From: Persephonella atlantica
GTDB lineage: Bacteria > Aquificota > Aquificia > Aquificales > Hydrogenothermaceae
DNA: 64,000 nt
Direction of reading: 5' to 3'
NCBI RefSeq assembly: GCF_016617615.1
Contig: NZ_JAACYA010000001.1
Location: 902,361-966,360, forward strand
The translations under genes were made by a program, and so were the position numbers. The notes beneath the pieces are model-generated. The model was not told the origin of the DNA. It saw only the letters and a program-made list of their open reading frames with translations, and did no database searches. This document shows, one piece after another, positions 49,021 to 57,566 of this stretch. Each line of letters begins with the position of its first letter. Within the stretch, counting starts at the first letter, position 1.

Positions 49021-49994
49021 AGAAGAAACTCCTGTCTTTTGAAAACAAAATACTGATTACATTTACGCTGGTTCTCACAATAGGTATATCGGCAATAAAT
49101 TTAGTGAGTATTCTGTTTTACAAGTATAATCTTGAAAATCAGCTTACAAAAGAAGCAAGACTTTACTTTGAAGTTTACAAGTACAACCCTGCCGTGAGAC
49201 TGCCCCCTTACATAAAAATTTCCGACAAACTCCCAACAGACAAAAAGTATAACATCCTTGGAATAACAAACGGAAAATACATACTTCTTGACAACAGCTT
49301 TAAAAGCTATAGACTGCAAAACTTTGCAACAACACTTATTATCTGGGAAGCTATACTGATATTTTCCCTGATGCTGCTGATGTATTTCACCATAATAAAA
49401 TACATAAGGAAAGAAGAGTACATAAGAAAGTATCTGGAGATTTTGATACTTACCATAACCCATAAGTTAGGAAATTTTCTCTCTGTACAGAAGCTAAACA
49501 TAGACCTGATAAAATCAAAATGCAGACTGAAAGCTGTCCAGAGATTGGAAGATGCATACTCCCTGATAGAAAAGGATTTTAAATTCACAATAAAAACATT
49601 AAAGAATTTAGGAGAGCCTGAGAAAACCATATCAACAGTCAATCTAAAGGATATGATAGAGGATATTCTCCACCATTTTGTGGAAAACCTGAGCAACAAA
49701 GAAGTAAAACTTAAACTCCAGAACATATACATAAAGGCAGACTCCAACGACCTTGAAAACATACTGTTTTCTGTTATAGAAAATGCTGTAAAGTTTTCTG
49801 AAAACAGAATTTATATAAAAATGTGTAAAAAAGATGACAACATATACATATACATAAAAAATGACGTTGGGGAACTGTCCAAAGGAGCAGGAGTAGGCAC
49901 ACATATTGCTGAGTTTCTCCTTTCCCAGTACGGAGGACAGATAAAAACACACGCCGGAAGAGACTTCCTCACTGTCCTGATAATACCCGTATAA
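49011..49994 (+). CDS. Sensor histidine kinase with non-canonical start
   Basis: The frame encodes two membrane helices (KILITFTLVLTIGISAINLV and IIWEAILIFSLMLLMYF), a sensor loop of about 65 residues, a HisKA-like helix with His151 in ITHKLGNFL, and a short HATPase domain with ENAVKFS and GAGVGTHIAEFLLSQYGG. No ATG, GTG or TTG exists in frame between the stop at 48984 and the GTG at 49104, yet the first helix is encoded there. GGGAGGGG precedes an ATT at 49011, giving 327 aa; I take this as the probable start. The GTG at 49104 would delete helix 1. Numbering is from 49011. Confidence 0.75.
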   Translation: MRVKKKLLSFENKILITFTLVLTIGISAINLVSILFYKYNLENQLTKEARLYFEVYKYNPAVRLPPYIKISDKLPTDKKYNILGITNGKYILLDNSFKSYRLQNFATTLIIWEAILIFSLMLLMYFTIIKYIRKEEYIRKYLEILILTITHKLGNFLSVQKLNIDLIKSKCRLKAVQRLEDAYSLIEKDFKFTIKTLKNLGEPEKTISTVNLKDMIEDILHHFVENLSNKEVKLKLQNIYIKADSNDLENILFSVIENAVKFSENRIYIKMCKKDDNIYIYIKNDVGELSKGAGVGTHIAEFLLSQYGGQIKTHAGRDFLTVLIIPV

Positions 49995-50024
49995 ACTCAC
50001 GATTTTTTTATGAAAAGAGCATAG

Positions 50025-50041
50025 TATTTCATATTGAAATA
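50025..50041. promoter_or_regulatory. Perfect palindrome upstream of the pilus operon
   Basis: TATTTCA-TAT-TGAAATA is a perfect 7-3-7 inverted repeat, 18 bases before the ATG at 50059 and 31 bases after the kinase stop. It may be an operator or overlap a promoter. Short AT palindromes also occur by chance in such sequence. Confidence 0.35.
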
Positions 50042-50058
50042 ATTTTCTGGAGGAAAAA

Positions 50059-50352
50059 ATGAAAATTATGAGCGTTTTTTTTCTTATTTTATTCTTTTTG
50101 TTATACCACATATCTTCTGCTATAACATTAAAAAATGCAAAAATTACAGAAAAGCTGTCTAAAGACAAGGAGAATACTAAAGTATATAATGTTTTAGTAA
50201 AGGAAATAAAAAAAGACAGGATAGTTTCTATAAATGGCAAGATATATAAACTCCAAAATAGTACAAAAATAATAAAAAATTACAAAAAAAAACCAATAAT
50301 AGCAGAATTTCATCTTAGGGGAGATAAAATTATTTTAGTAATTCTAAAGTAA
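50059..50352 (+). CDS. Small secreted protein upstream of pilY1
   Basis: I do not recognise this 97-aa protein. It has a signal peptide (MKIMSVFFLILFFLLYHISSA) and a lysine-rich mature part of about 75 residues, with a likely beta-rich C-terminus (RIVSINGKIYKLQNSTKII, then KKKPIIAEFHLRGDKIILVI). CTGGAGG precedes the ATG. It lies 13 bases before pilY1 and shares its AT-rich composition, so it is probably the first gene of the pilus operon. Confidence 0.72.
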   Translation: MKIMSVFFLILFFLLYHISSAITLKNAKITEKLSKDKENTKVYNVLVKEIKKDRIVSINGKIYKLQNSTKIIKNYKKKPIIAEFHLRGDKIILVILK

Positions 50353-50365
50353 AGGGAGTTTAGGT

Positions 50366-53300
50366 ATGAAATATAGAGTTATTTTCTTATATCCATTACT
50401 AATATTATTAATCTTCAAATTTTCTTATTCTAAAATGGAAACATACTGCAGCACACCCCCTTTTATGACAACGAATGTGACTCCTAATGTTTTAATAATT
50501 TTAGATAACTCAAACAGCATGGATGAAGATTTTTATGGTAACGCTGTTGGCTCTTTTTCTTCTGCAAGCAAGATGGTAGTGGCAAAAAAAGCTCTACTGT
50601 CAATAATTGAAGAATTAAAAGATAGATTAAGAATTGGCTTAATGAGTTATAAAATCTCCTCGGTTACTAAATATTATCTACATAACTCCCCTTATTTTGT
50701 ATCTTATGAACCCAAATCATACTGTCCAAATCCCCCCCCAGAATGTGAAGAATATTGCAAAACAGGAGATTCAACTGCAAGGTCAGTTTGCTCTTCACAA
50801 TGTAAAAAAGATAATCCTCTCTTTGACGTAGACTATTTTGATGAAATCATTGATAATTACTCTATAGGTTCTGAACAAAGAAATAAGTATTGTCATCTTA
50901 TTTATCCGAAGACTCAGAGAACCATCAATACAACAGACACAGATCATTATATTTATTACAAACAAGCATTACCTATGTATTCAAACTCAAACTTATCCAC
51001 TGCTTTTTGTTACTCAACAGATTATAATCCGAACGAAGGTTCTCCTTATGATACATATATCTGTTATAGAAGAAAAACAGGAACCTCGGACGACTATACG
51101 GGATATTCAAGTTATTGGTTTTCAAGCCAATTTGTACCTACAGATACAGACTTTGCTTTAGGATATTATGACTTTGGAAGAAGATTAAGTTGGTGGTATG
51201 TTGGTAGGACTTGGTATTCAAATACATCACCAGGAGATGGATATTTGCATGTTAATGTTAATAATTTAGTAGATAACTTGGGAAATCCTACCGCAACATA
51301 TACAAATTTATTATCAAAACTTGATCCTAAAGAAGATGATGAAGATGGATACATGTCATGTACTAAATCAGATAAAAATAAATGTCCTTATATAATAAGT
51401 GCTGGTTTAACTCCTACAGCAGGAACATTTCAAACAGCTATTGATTATTTTGAAGGAGATGACTCTCCTATCCAATACAGATGCCAAAAAAACTTCATCA
51501 TATATGTTACAGATGGCTTACCAAGTGTTGATGAGGATGGAAATACAGATACTGCAGACAATCTACTACCTGACGTAATCTCAAAAATAGATAAACTTAG
51601 AAACATAATTAAAGATATAAATGGAACAGATTATACTTTTGATATAAAAACATATGTGTTAGGTGTCGGTCTTACAGATGATGCAAAACAAAAATTAGAT
51701 ACTATGGCAACACATGGAGGAACAGATTATAATGGACATGCTTATTATGCTGATAACCCGCAACAGCTGAATAATGCATTAAAAAAGATTTTTAGAGAAA
51801 TTTTAAAAGAAGCTTCCGCTGGGACTTCGGTATCTATTCTTTCTGAAAAAAGAAAAAGCGGGTCTGTAGTAACACAGGCTGTATTTTACCCTCAAAAAGT
51901 ATTCGCAGGAGACAGAAAAGTTTCATGGATAAGTTCCCTGTTCACATACTGGTCACTGAATACAAGGAAGGCTCAAAACCTGAGAGAAGATACCAACAAA
52001 AACTACATCCTTGACGTTTATAACTCTATAGAATCCCAGTACGACCACATACTCAGATTTTTCGTAGATTCTGGAGGCCAGCTCAAGATAAACACCATAC
52101 GAAGCAATCCAGATGGAACTGCAAAATTAGACGATTCTGAATGCTCCACATACACAACATCAGCTACATGTAACGCTTCCAGTTACTGTCTGTGGGATAA
52201 TGTATTATCAAAATGTTATCTTGATTACTCAAAAACTGCCAGTTATTGTGAAAATATAACTGATATAACCACCTGCAATAACGATAAATACTGTCAGTAC
52301 AGTTATCTAAACGAATCCTGTATGATAGATGAAAGTGCTGCATTTGATGTTATCCAGACTTACAGCTCTTTAGACGACATAAAATACCTGTGGGATAGTG
52401 GCAAACTGCTGAAAGATAGAGAAGCAGATGACAGAGTAATATTTGGAATAGATGAAGACGGAGAGCCTAAATTATTTGAAAGATCAAACAGCTCTTTGTT
52501 TGACAGCATATTAGGAACAAATCCTGATTACTTCCCATCATGTCTTGTAGATGAAGATGGAGATATAAAATATGGAGACCTTATAGACTTTGTCAGAGGA
52601 AAACATATAGAAGGATGCAGAAGCAGGGTAGTGGATGATGACTACAACACATGGAAGCTTGGAGACATTATCTACTCTACTCCAAAAATAGTAAATTACG
52701 AAGAAAAAGGCTACTCAGTAGCTTTCACATCATCTAACGATGGTATGCTGCATGCATTCTTAACAGGATACTTGAGCAAAGAAGGTTTAACAGTAAATCA
52801 GGCTGTTAAAATATGTGACTCCAAAAACAACTGCACAACCACAGAGTTGGGAAAAGAGCTTTGGGCATTCATACCTAAAAACGCTATGCCTTACCTGAGA
52901 TATCTCGCAGATCCAGATTACTGCCACATATACATAAACGACCTATCACCTTACATAATAGAAACTGATTACGATAGAGATGGGGACAAAGAAGTAGTTC
53001 TGATAGGAGGAATGAGATTTGGAGGTGGCTGTGGATGTGATGGAACAAACTGTGTAAGACCTCCTGATGATACCTGTCCTTCCCCTGATTCATGTGTTGG
53101 TTTATCCTCATACTTTGCTTTAGATATAACAGACCCAGAAAATCCCCAGTTCCTGTGGGAATTTTCACATCCTGAACTTAACTTCAGTTTTTCAGGACCT
53201 GCCCACATTGTTTACAATAACACCCACTATGTTATGTTCCTGTCAGGTCCCACAAACTACAACGGAGATGCCGGCGGAGACCTTAAAGCATTCGTTCTGA

Positions 53301-54181
53301 AATTGGACAGTAGCTTCAAATACGACAGTGACTCTGTATATGTATTAGACTTTAATGTGAGCAATGCCTTCGGAGGAAGACTGTTCACAGAGGGAATAGA
53401 CTATAACGGAGATGGAAACACTGATATGGTCTTCTTTGGAATAAGCCACAAAGCAGGTAGTGTATGGCAGGGTAACGTTTATGGTCTGAAGATAGACGAT
53501 TCTAATCCTTCAAACTGGGATAAAATAAAGCTGTTTAACAGTGCTATTAAACCTATCACTGCAAAAGTTGAACATATGAAATGCTTCAACATGGATTACA
53601 TATTCTTTGGAACAGGCAGATGGTTCTATAAATTGGATGAACCAGGACAAAACTCCAATGACAAAGAGGCTGTGTACGGCGTCAGAATAGATGGGTGTTT
53701 AACAGGAAACAGCTGTAACATAAATTCTGCCCATAGCGTCAATGACACGTGTAGCGAGCTTGATAAAGGAACAAAAACAGTAGCATGGATGCTGAGTGAA
53801 GACTTAGAGCCAAGAACAACAAAATATTACAAAGAAAGAATGATAACAGACCCAACACCTATCAAAGGAGAAAACCTGATTCTGTTTACCACTATGCAAC
53901 CTACAGGAGACATATGTGGATTTGGTGGAAGAACCAGAGTGTGGATGCTAAACTGTGCTACTGGAGCAATACCTGGAGAGGCATGTCCAGGTGGAGGTTA
54001 CGCAACTACCATTCCTGCAGGTACAATATATCTACAGGCTTCAGGTGCAAACATTGTTCAGATTAAAGGACTAAAAGGAGCAAGTAAATGGATACAGTAC
54101 ACACCACCAGAATCAGCTACACAGTATGTCCCACCAACAGGATATGGTAAAGGAGAACTGCTGCTGTGGATAGAAAAATAA
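50366..54181 (+). CDS. pilY1: Type IV pilus adhesin/assembly factor PilY1
   Basis: PilY1 sits at the pilus tip, primes pilus assembly and binds surfaces. The 1271-aa protein has a signal peptide (first 22 residues) and an N-terminal von Willebrand A domain with the metal site DNSNS (Asp47, Ser49, Ser51) and VTDGLPS. Residues 593-652 hold two tandem C-x8-C-x5-C-x8-C repeats. A C-terminal beta-propeller of the PilC/PilY1 type contains calcium loops DYDRDGDKE (from Asp868) and DYNGDGNTD (from Asp1012). Base composition changes near 51850 from AT-rich to the normal level. It overlaps the next pilin gene by 16 bases. Confidence 0.93.
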   Translation: MKYRVIFLYPLLILLIFKFSYSKMETYCSTPPFMTTNVTPNVLIILDNSNSMDEDFYGNAVGSFSSASKMVVAKKALLSIIEELKDRLRIGLMSYKISSVTKYYLHNSPYFVSYEPKSYCPNPPPECEEYCKTGDSTARSVCSSQCKKDNPLFDVDYFDEIIDNYSIGSEQRNKYCHLIYPKTQRTINTTDTDHYIYYKQALPMYSNSNLSTAFCYSTDYNPNEGSPYDTYICYRRKTGTSDDYTGYSSYWFSSQFVPTDTDFALGYYDFGRRLSWWYVGRTWYSNTSPGDGYLHVNVNNLVDNLGNPTATYTNLLSKLDPKEDDEDGYMSCTKSDKNKCPYIISAGLTPTAGTFQTAIDYFEGDDSPIQYRCQKNFIIYVTDGLPSVDEDGNTDTADNLLPDVISKIDKLRNIIKDINGTDYTFDIKTYVLGVGLTDDAKQKLDTMATHGGTDYNGHAYYADNPQQLNNALKKIFREILKEASAGTSVSILSEKRKSGSVVTQAVFYPQKVFAGDRKVSWISSLFTYWSLNTRKAQNLREDTNKNYILDVYNSIESQYDHILRFFVDSGGQLKINTIRSNPDGTAKLDDSECSTYTTSATCNASSYCLWDNVLSKCYLDYSKTASYCENITDITTCNNDKYCQYSYLNESCMIDESAAFDVIQTYSSLDDIKYLWDSGKLLKDREADDRVIFGIDEDGEPKLFERSNSSLFDSILGTNPDYFPSCLVDEDGDIKYGDLIDFVRGKHIEGCRSRVVDDDYNTWKLGDIIYSTPKIVNYEEKGYSVAFTSSNDGMLHAFLTGYLSKEGLTVNQAVKICDSKNNCTTTELGKELWAFIPKNAMPYLRYLADPDYCHIYINDLSPYIIETDYDRDGDKEVVLIGGMRFGGGCGCDGTNCVRPPDDTCPSPDSCVGLSSYFALDITDPENPQFLWEFSHPELNFSFSGPAHIVYNNTHYVMFLSGPTNYNGDAGGDLKAFVLKLDSSFKYDSDSVYVLDFNVSNAFGGRLFTEGIDYNGDGNTDMVFFGISHKAGSVWQGNVYGLKIDDSNPSNWDKIKLFNSAIKPITAKVEHMKCFNMDYIFFGTGRWFYKLDEPGQNSNDKEAVYGVRIDGCLTGNSCNINSAHSVNDTCSELDKGTKTVAWMLSEDLEPRTTKYYKERMITDPTPIKGENLILFTTMQPTGDICGFGGRTRVWMLNCATGAIPGEACPGGGYATTIPAGTIYLQASGANIVQIKGLKGASKWIQYTPPESATQYVPPTGYGKGELLLWIEK

Positions 54182-54624
54182 AAGGTTTCACTGTTATTGA
54201 GCTTCTTATAGTGATTGCTATTATTGCCATAATATCAGCAGTTATATACAAGCCTATCTCTATAAAAATACAGCAGCATAAAGTAAACAGTGAAATCAAA
54301 AAAGTTTACGGTCTTCTGCAGGAAGCAAGAATGTTAGCATTTTCCCGTAAAAAAAGTCTGCAGTTTTCCTTTTCTGGTAGTAATGCCTGTATATACGATC
54401 TGTCAACATCTCCTCCAACCCAGATAAAATGTATATCTCTTGAACTGCCTATAAGTTTTTCTTCTGGAGGAAATCTGAAAATAACAGATAGAGGAACTTT
54501 TTCAAATCAGGGGACTATCAGATACACCGGAAGCACGACTACCCCTACAGTAAACTGTATAGTAGTCAGCACAACAAGAGTAAAAATGGGAGTATGGGAT
54601 GGTTCAAACTGCAAAGTCAAATAA
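54166..54624 (+). CDS. Minor pseudopilin, GspH/FimT type
   Basis: The 152-aa protein has a type III signal cleaved before F in [19 protein letters not shown], followed by a single hydrophobic helix and a small globular domain with two cysteine-containing strands. It fits the FimT/GspH class that primes pilus assembly. The GTG start overlaps pilY1 by 16 bases and AAAGGAGAA lies upstream. Confidence 0.85.
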   Translation: MDRKIKGFTVIELLIVIAIIAIISAVIYKPISIKIQQHKVNSEIKKVYGLLQEARMLAFSRKKSLQFSFSGSNACIYDLSTSPPTQIKCISLELPISFSSGGNLKITDRGTFSNQGTIRYTGSTTTPTVNCIVVSTTRVKMGVWDGSNCKVK

Positions 54625-55039
54625 AGGTTTTACATTGATTGAAACTTTAATAGCAATGTTTCTGTTTTCATTAATTCTGATATTTATGCTTCAGGGTTTT
54701 CTACTTGCTTACAGAATAAATTATGAAAAACTGCTCAAAGATGAAGCTATAAAAATAGCTCAGGAAGAACTTGAAAGATTGAGAAATTTAGGATACTCAA
54801 ACATATCTCCCACATGTGGAAATGTATGCAATAATTTTAATCCAACCACTGCACCTTCTTCCTGTAAAATATCAAGGCAGGTAAGGAACAAAAATGTTTC
54901 CTTTGGTAGAGAGATAAGAGTTGTTGAAAATGAACCGTACAAAACTGTAACCATAATAGTGTGTTCACAGCATAAAGACTTCCAGAAAAGACCTATCTCT
55001 TATTCGCTAACAACAGTAATATCAGATAAAGGGTTTTAA
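54599..55039 (+). CDS. Minor pilin, PilV type
   Basis: The 146-aa protein has the prepilin site KSNKG/FTLIETLIAMFLFSLI with Glu5 of the mature form. Its size, the EELERLRNLGYSN segment after the helix and its position between FimT-like and PilW-like genes fit PilV. It overlaps the previous gene by 26 bases, suggesting tight coupling. Confidence 0.83.
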   Translation: MVQTAKSNKGFTLIETLIAMFLFSLILIFMLQGFLLAYRINYEKLLKDEAIKIAQEELERLRNLGYSNISPTCGNVCNNFNPTTAPSSCKISRQVRNKNVSFGREIRVVENEPYKTVTIIVCSQHKDFQKRPISYSLTTVISDKGF

Positions 55040-55040
55040 G

Positions 55041-55967
55041 ATGAGAAAAAATGGATTTTCTATACTTGAATTGCTGATAACCCTGGTTATCGTCAGCCTA
55101 ATAATGAGTGCTGCATATTATACATACACAGAAATTTTCAGGGGAATGAAAGAAGAGTCTGAATCTGTTGAACTTCAAATGGAAAAAGTAATAGGAACGG
55201 AGCTGATTAGACTTGACGCAGAGCATTTAGGATACGGTGTAGGATATGACTCTACTGACAAAATTGTTGAATGGAACGGCTCTGAGCTAACAATAAGGTC
55301 TACACTGAACAACACCAGACAGGAGACCTTTGGATGGGTTTTATGTGCTGACGGAACAATGGTTGCAGATGAGAGAAAAGACCCTACAAACAACAATATC
55401 GTATATATAAGCACAATAACTGGCACATACTCTTCAGTTGTTAACGATGGTTCGTGTCCATTAGCAGGAGTTCATGTGGGATTTCCTTTTGTTACAGAGG
55501 CAACTGCCTGCAGTGTTGGGGGAACAAATACATGTAATACAATAAAATACAGGCTGTCAGGCTCAAACTTACCTGCACACTGCAACCCCAATACAAAAAA
55601 TCTGCTGAGAGTGGTAAATAACGATGCTGGAGACCCTTTAATTTCCTGTGTTGCTGATTTTAAAGTAAGCTTTGAACTTGACACAGATAAAGACGGACAG
55701 ATTGACTGTGTTACAACAAGTTCCTCCTGCAGCCTGCCAACGAGCAACTCAGAGCTCTCAAAACAGGTAAAAAGAGTTAATCTGTACATTCTTATGCAGG
55801 AAGGAGGCCTGAACAAAAATTACACCTATCCCGGAAGTAATCCAACAATAGACGGAATAACTCTTAATTTACCTGCCAATTACTTGCACTACAGATGGAA
55901 AGTAATAAAAATATCAGTAAAACCGATGGGACTGTTTGGAGGAGTGGAATTTACATTAGGAAAATAG
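55041..55967 (+). CDS. Minor pilin, PilW type
   Basis: The 308-aa protein has prepilin site KNG/FSILELLITLVIVSLIM and the PilW-like continuation EELIRLDAEHLGYGVG-type sequence (ELIRLDAEHLGYGVGYDS). It is larger than the other pilins, with several cysteines and a C-terminal beta-rich part. The start codon follows the previous stop by one base. Confidence 0.85.
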   Translation: MRKNGFSILELLITLVIVSLIMSAAYYTYTEIFRGMKEESESVELQMEKVIGTELIRLDAEHLGYGVGYDSTDKIVEWNGSELTIRSTLNNTRQETFGWVLCADGTMVADERKDPTNNNIVYISTITGTYSSVVNDGSCPLAGVHVGFPFVTEATACSVGGTNTCNTIKYRLSGSNLPAHCNPNTKNLLRVVNNDAGDPLISCVADFKVSFELDTDKDGQIDCVTTSSSCSLPTSNSELSKQVKRVNLYILMQEGGLNKNYTYPGSNPTIDGITLNLPANYLHYRWKVIKISVKPMGLFGGVEFTLGK

Positions 55968-55991
55968 AATCTAAGAAACAAGAGGTTAACA

Positions 55992-56465
55992 ATGAAAGAT
56001 AACAGAGGAGCAGCTCTACTGACAACACTGATACTGGGATTTATAGCACTTGCAGTGATAGGAGCTCTACTTACCTTTATGATTTATGGTAAAAAAACAT
56101 CTGTTGTTGAAAGGAAATATACCTCCGCATTAGAAGCAGCAAAAGGAGCTTCTGACTACATAATGTCATCTTTATTTAGAGCATCTTTAATCTGTCAGGA
56201 TACCAGTGGCAGTATAACCTGCAACTGTGATGAACTCCTGCCGTACCCTCTGCTGAAATGTCCTTCCTGCTCTGGAGTTTCCTGCAATCAGGCAAACAAG
56301 GTAAGCTTAGGGTCTTATTCAACAATAGGAGATTACAGCATTTCTGCACAGGTAATCTCTAAAGTAGAAACACCTAACGAGGTTATCTACGGAATAAGAG
56401 TAACAGCCCAAAAGGCAGACTCACAGGAGAAAGCAGTTATAGAGTTTGTCTTCAAATTAGAGTAA
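55992..56465 (+). CDS. Minor pilin, PilX type
   Basis: The 157-aa protein begins MKDNRGAALLTTLILGFIAL, the PilX N-terminal pattern, which lacks the standard G/F prepilin site and Glu5. A hydrophobic helix is followed by YTSALEAAKGASDYIMSS and a cysteine-rich stretch with CNCDELLPYPLLKCPSC. It ends the plus-strand pilus operon and is immediately convergent with the next pilin. Confidence 0.8.
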   Translation: MKDNRGAALLTTLILGFIALAVIGALLTFMIYGKKTSVVERKYTSALEAAKGASDYIMSSLFRASLICQDTSGSITCNCDELLPYPLLKCPSCSGVSCNQANKVSLGSYSTIGDYSISAQVISKVETPNEVIYGIRVTAQKADSQEKAVIEFVFKLE

Positions 56466-56873
56466 CTATCTGGAAACTGAGCATTTTATCCCTTCAGAGT
56501 TTATCACACATACTGCCGAAAAACTGCTGATATCTGAAAGAGAAGCATTAACCGTTCCAGATGAAACCTCTCCATCTGGTTCGCACACAAAACTACCAGA
56601 AATGTCCAAATCTGTATTATACAGAGAGAGGCTTTTATCCTGACAGTCTTCTAAACTCAAAGCAGATAGATTAAAAGAGGTAGAACTGGAAGGTCTAAGA
56701 TTAATACAGTAATTAACAATCTCCCTTGAACACTCCTCTGCATAAGGCAGAGCAACAGAGGTAACTTTTGCTTTCTGCCTGTAAGACAGATAAAAAGGCA
56801 GAGCAATAGAAGAAAGAATAGCAAGTATAGCAATAACAATAAGAAGTTCTACGAGGGTAAAGCCCTTGTTCAT
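56466..56873 (-). CDS. Type IV pilin (second copy)
   Basis: The 135-aa protein has a short leader [22 protein letters not shown] with Glu5, then YLSYRQKAKVTSVALPYAEE, closely matching the same region of the pilin at 56980. Four cysteines lie in the globular part. N-x-S motifs (NLS and NAS) are present. It lies downstream of the major pilin on the same strand, separated by 106 bases with alternative hairpins. Confidence 0.9.
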   Translation of the reverse strand: MNKGFTLVELLIVIAILAILSSIALPFYLSYRQKAKVTSVALPYAEECSREIVNYCINLRPSSSTSFNLSALSLEDCQDKSLSLYNTDLDISGSFVCEPDGEVSSGTVNASLSDISSFSAVCVINSEGIKCSVSR

Positions 56874-56901
56874 ATCTAATTTTTCCTGATTTATAGAATA
56901 T

Positions 56902-56958
56902 CCCCTCTCCTATTAAACAAAAAATATTTTGTGGAGAGGGGTAGAATCAAACTACCCC
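56902..56958 (-). promoter_or_regulatory. Mutually exclusive hairpins between the two pilin genes
   Basis: On the minus strand GGGGTAG (56958-56952) pairs with CTACCCC (56944-56938) across a 7-base loop. The same CCCC, as part of CCCCTCTCC (56941-56933), can pair instead with GGAGAGGGG (56910-56902), 9 bp around an inner ACAAAA/TTTTGT stem. The two folds cannot coexist. This could set the ratio of the upstream to the downstream pilin by attenuation or by a stable mRNA end. Confidence 0.5.
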
Positions 56959-56979
56959 TATATATACCTAGAATATATA

Positions 56980-57414
56980 TTATTCTATAGTACACTTAAG
57001 ACCATTTTGAGTGATAGTACATTTTGCCGTATAATCTGTAACACCACTAAGTGTTGCTGTTACATCTGTATCTGCTGCAATATTTCCGTCATTACCGCAT
57101 GATGCACCAGTTGGTGGGGTTAAAGTAACAGTACCTCCTGGTGTAGTAACAGTAGTGTTTGCACAGTTAGCCAGACTAGTTGTGTTTACATTTTGGCCAG
57201 GATTTTCTACACAATAGCTTATAATATCCATAGCGCAACCCCTTGCCACAGGTTCAGCATAAGAGGAAACCTTCGCCTTTCTCTGATACTTCATGTACTG
57301 TGGAATAGCAATAGACGCCAGGATAGCAATAATCGCAATAACAATCAGGAGCTCAATCAGTGTGAAACCCCCTTCTTTCTTGCGTTTTTCTTTTAGTTCT
57401 TCTAATGTCTTCAT
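56980..57414 (-). CDS. pilA: Type IV major pilin, PilA type
   Basis: The 144-aa prepilin has a 16-residue charged leader ([16 protein letters not shown]) and mature start [20 protein letters not shown] with Glu5, then the [18 protein letters not shown] helix and a Thr-rich globular domain with cysteines. Two N-T-T sequons occur in the middle. The ATG at 57414 is chosen because AGGAGGTG precedes it; an upstream TTG coincides with the predicted transcription start. The strong ribosome-binding site and dedicated promoter support a major pilin role. Confidence 0.9.
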   Translation of the reverse strand: MKTLEELKEKRKKEGGFTLIELLIVIAIIAILASIAIPQYMKYQRKAKVSSYAEPVARGCAMDIISYCVENPGQNVNTTSLANCANTTVTTPGGTVTLTPPTGASCGNDGNIAADTDVTATLSGVTDYTAKCTITQNGLKCTIE

Positions 57415-57451
57415 GTCTACACCTCCTGTAGTTATTTTCAATCAATGTTTA

Positions 57452-57468
57452 GGAAAATTCTGTGCCAA
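57452..57468 (-). promoter_or_regulatory. Candidate sigma-54 promoter of pilA
   Basis: The minus strand reads TTGGCAC, five bases, TTTCC. The -24 element TGGCAC is perfect; the -12 element departs from TTGCA. Transcription would start near 57441, 27 bases before the ATG, with the ribosome-binding site in between. No sigma-70-type pair of comparable quality is seen. Confidence 0.55.
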
Positions 57469-57529
57469 TAGTTATTTACATTAATAATAGGTTTAATTTC
57501 CATTTAATACAGATTTACAATCTAAAAAG

Positions 57530-57566
57530 TGACAATTTCTGTCATTACTCATGACAATTTTTGTCA
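57530..57566. promoter_or_regulatory. Two tandem 15-bp palindromes: likely activator sites
   Basis: TGACA-ATTTC-TGTCA (57530-57544) and TGACA-ATTTT-TGTCA (57552-57566) have centres 22 bp apart, two helical turns. They lie about 96 and 118 bp upstream of the predicted pilA start. This is the layout of enhancer sites for PilR/NtrC-family activators of sigma-54 promoters. The second site overlaps the oligosaccharyltransferase stop codon. Confidence 0.65.
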
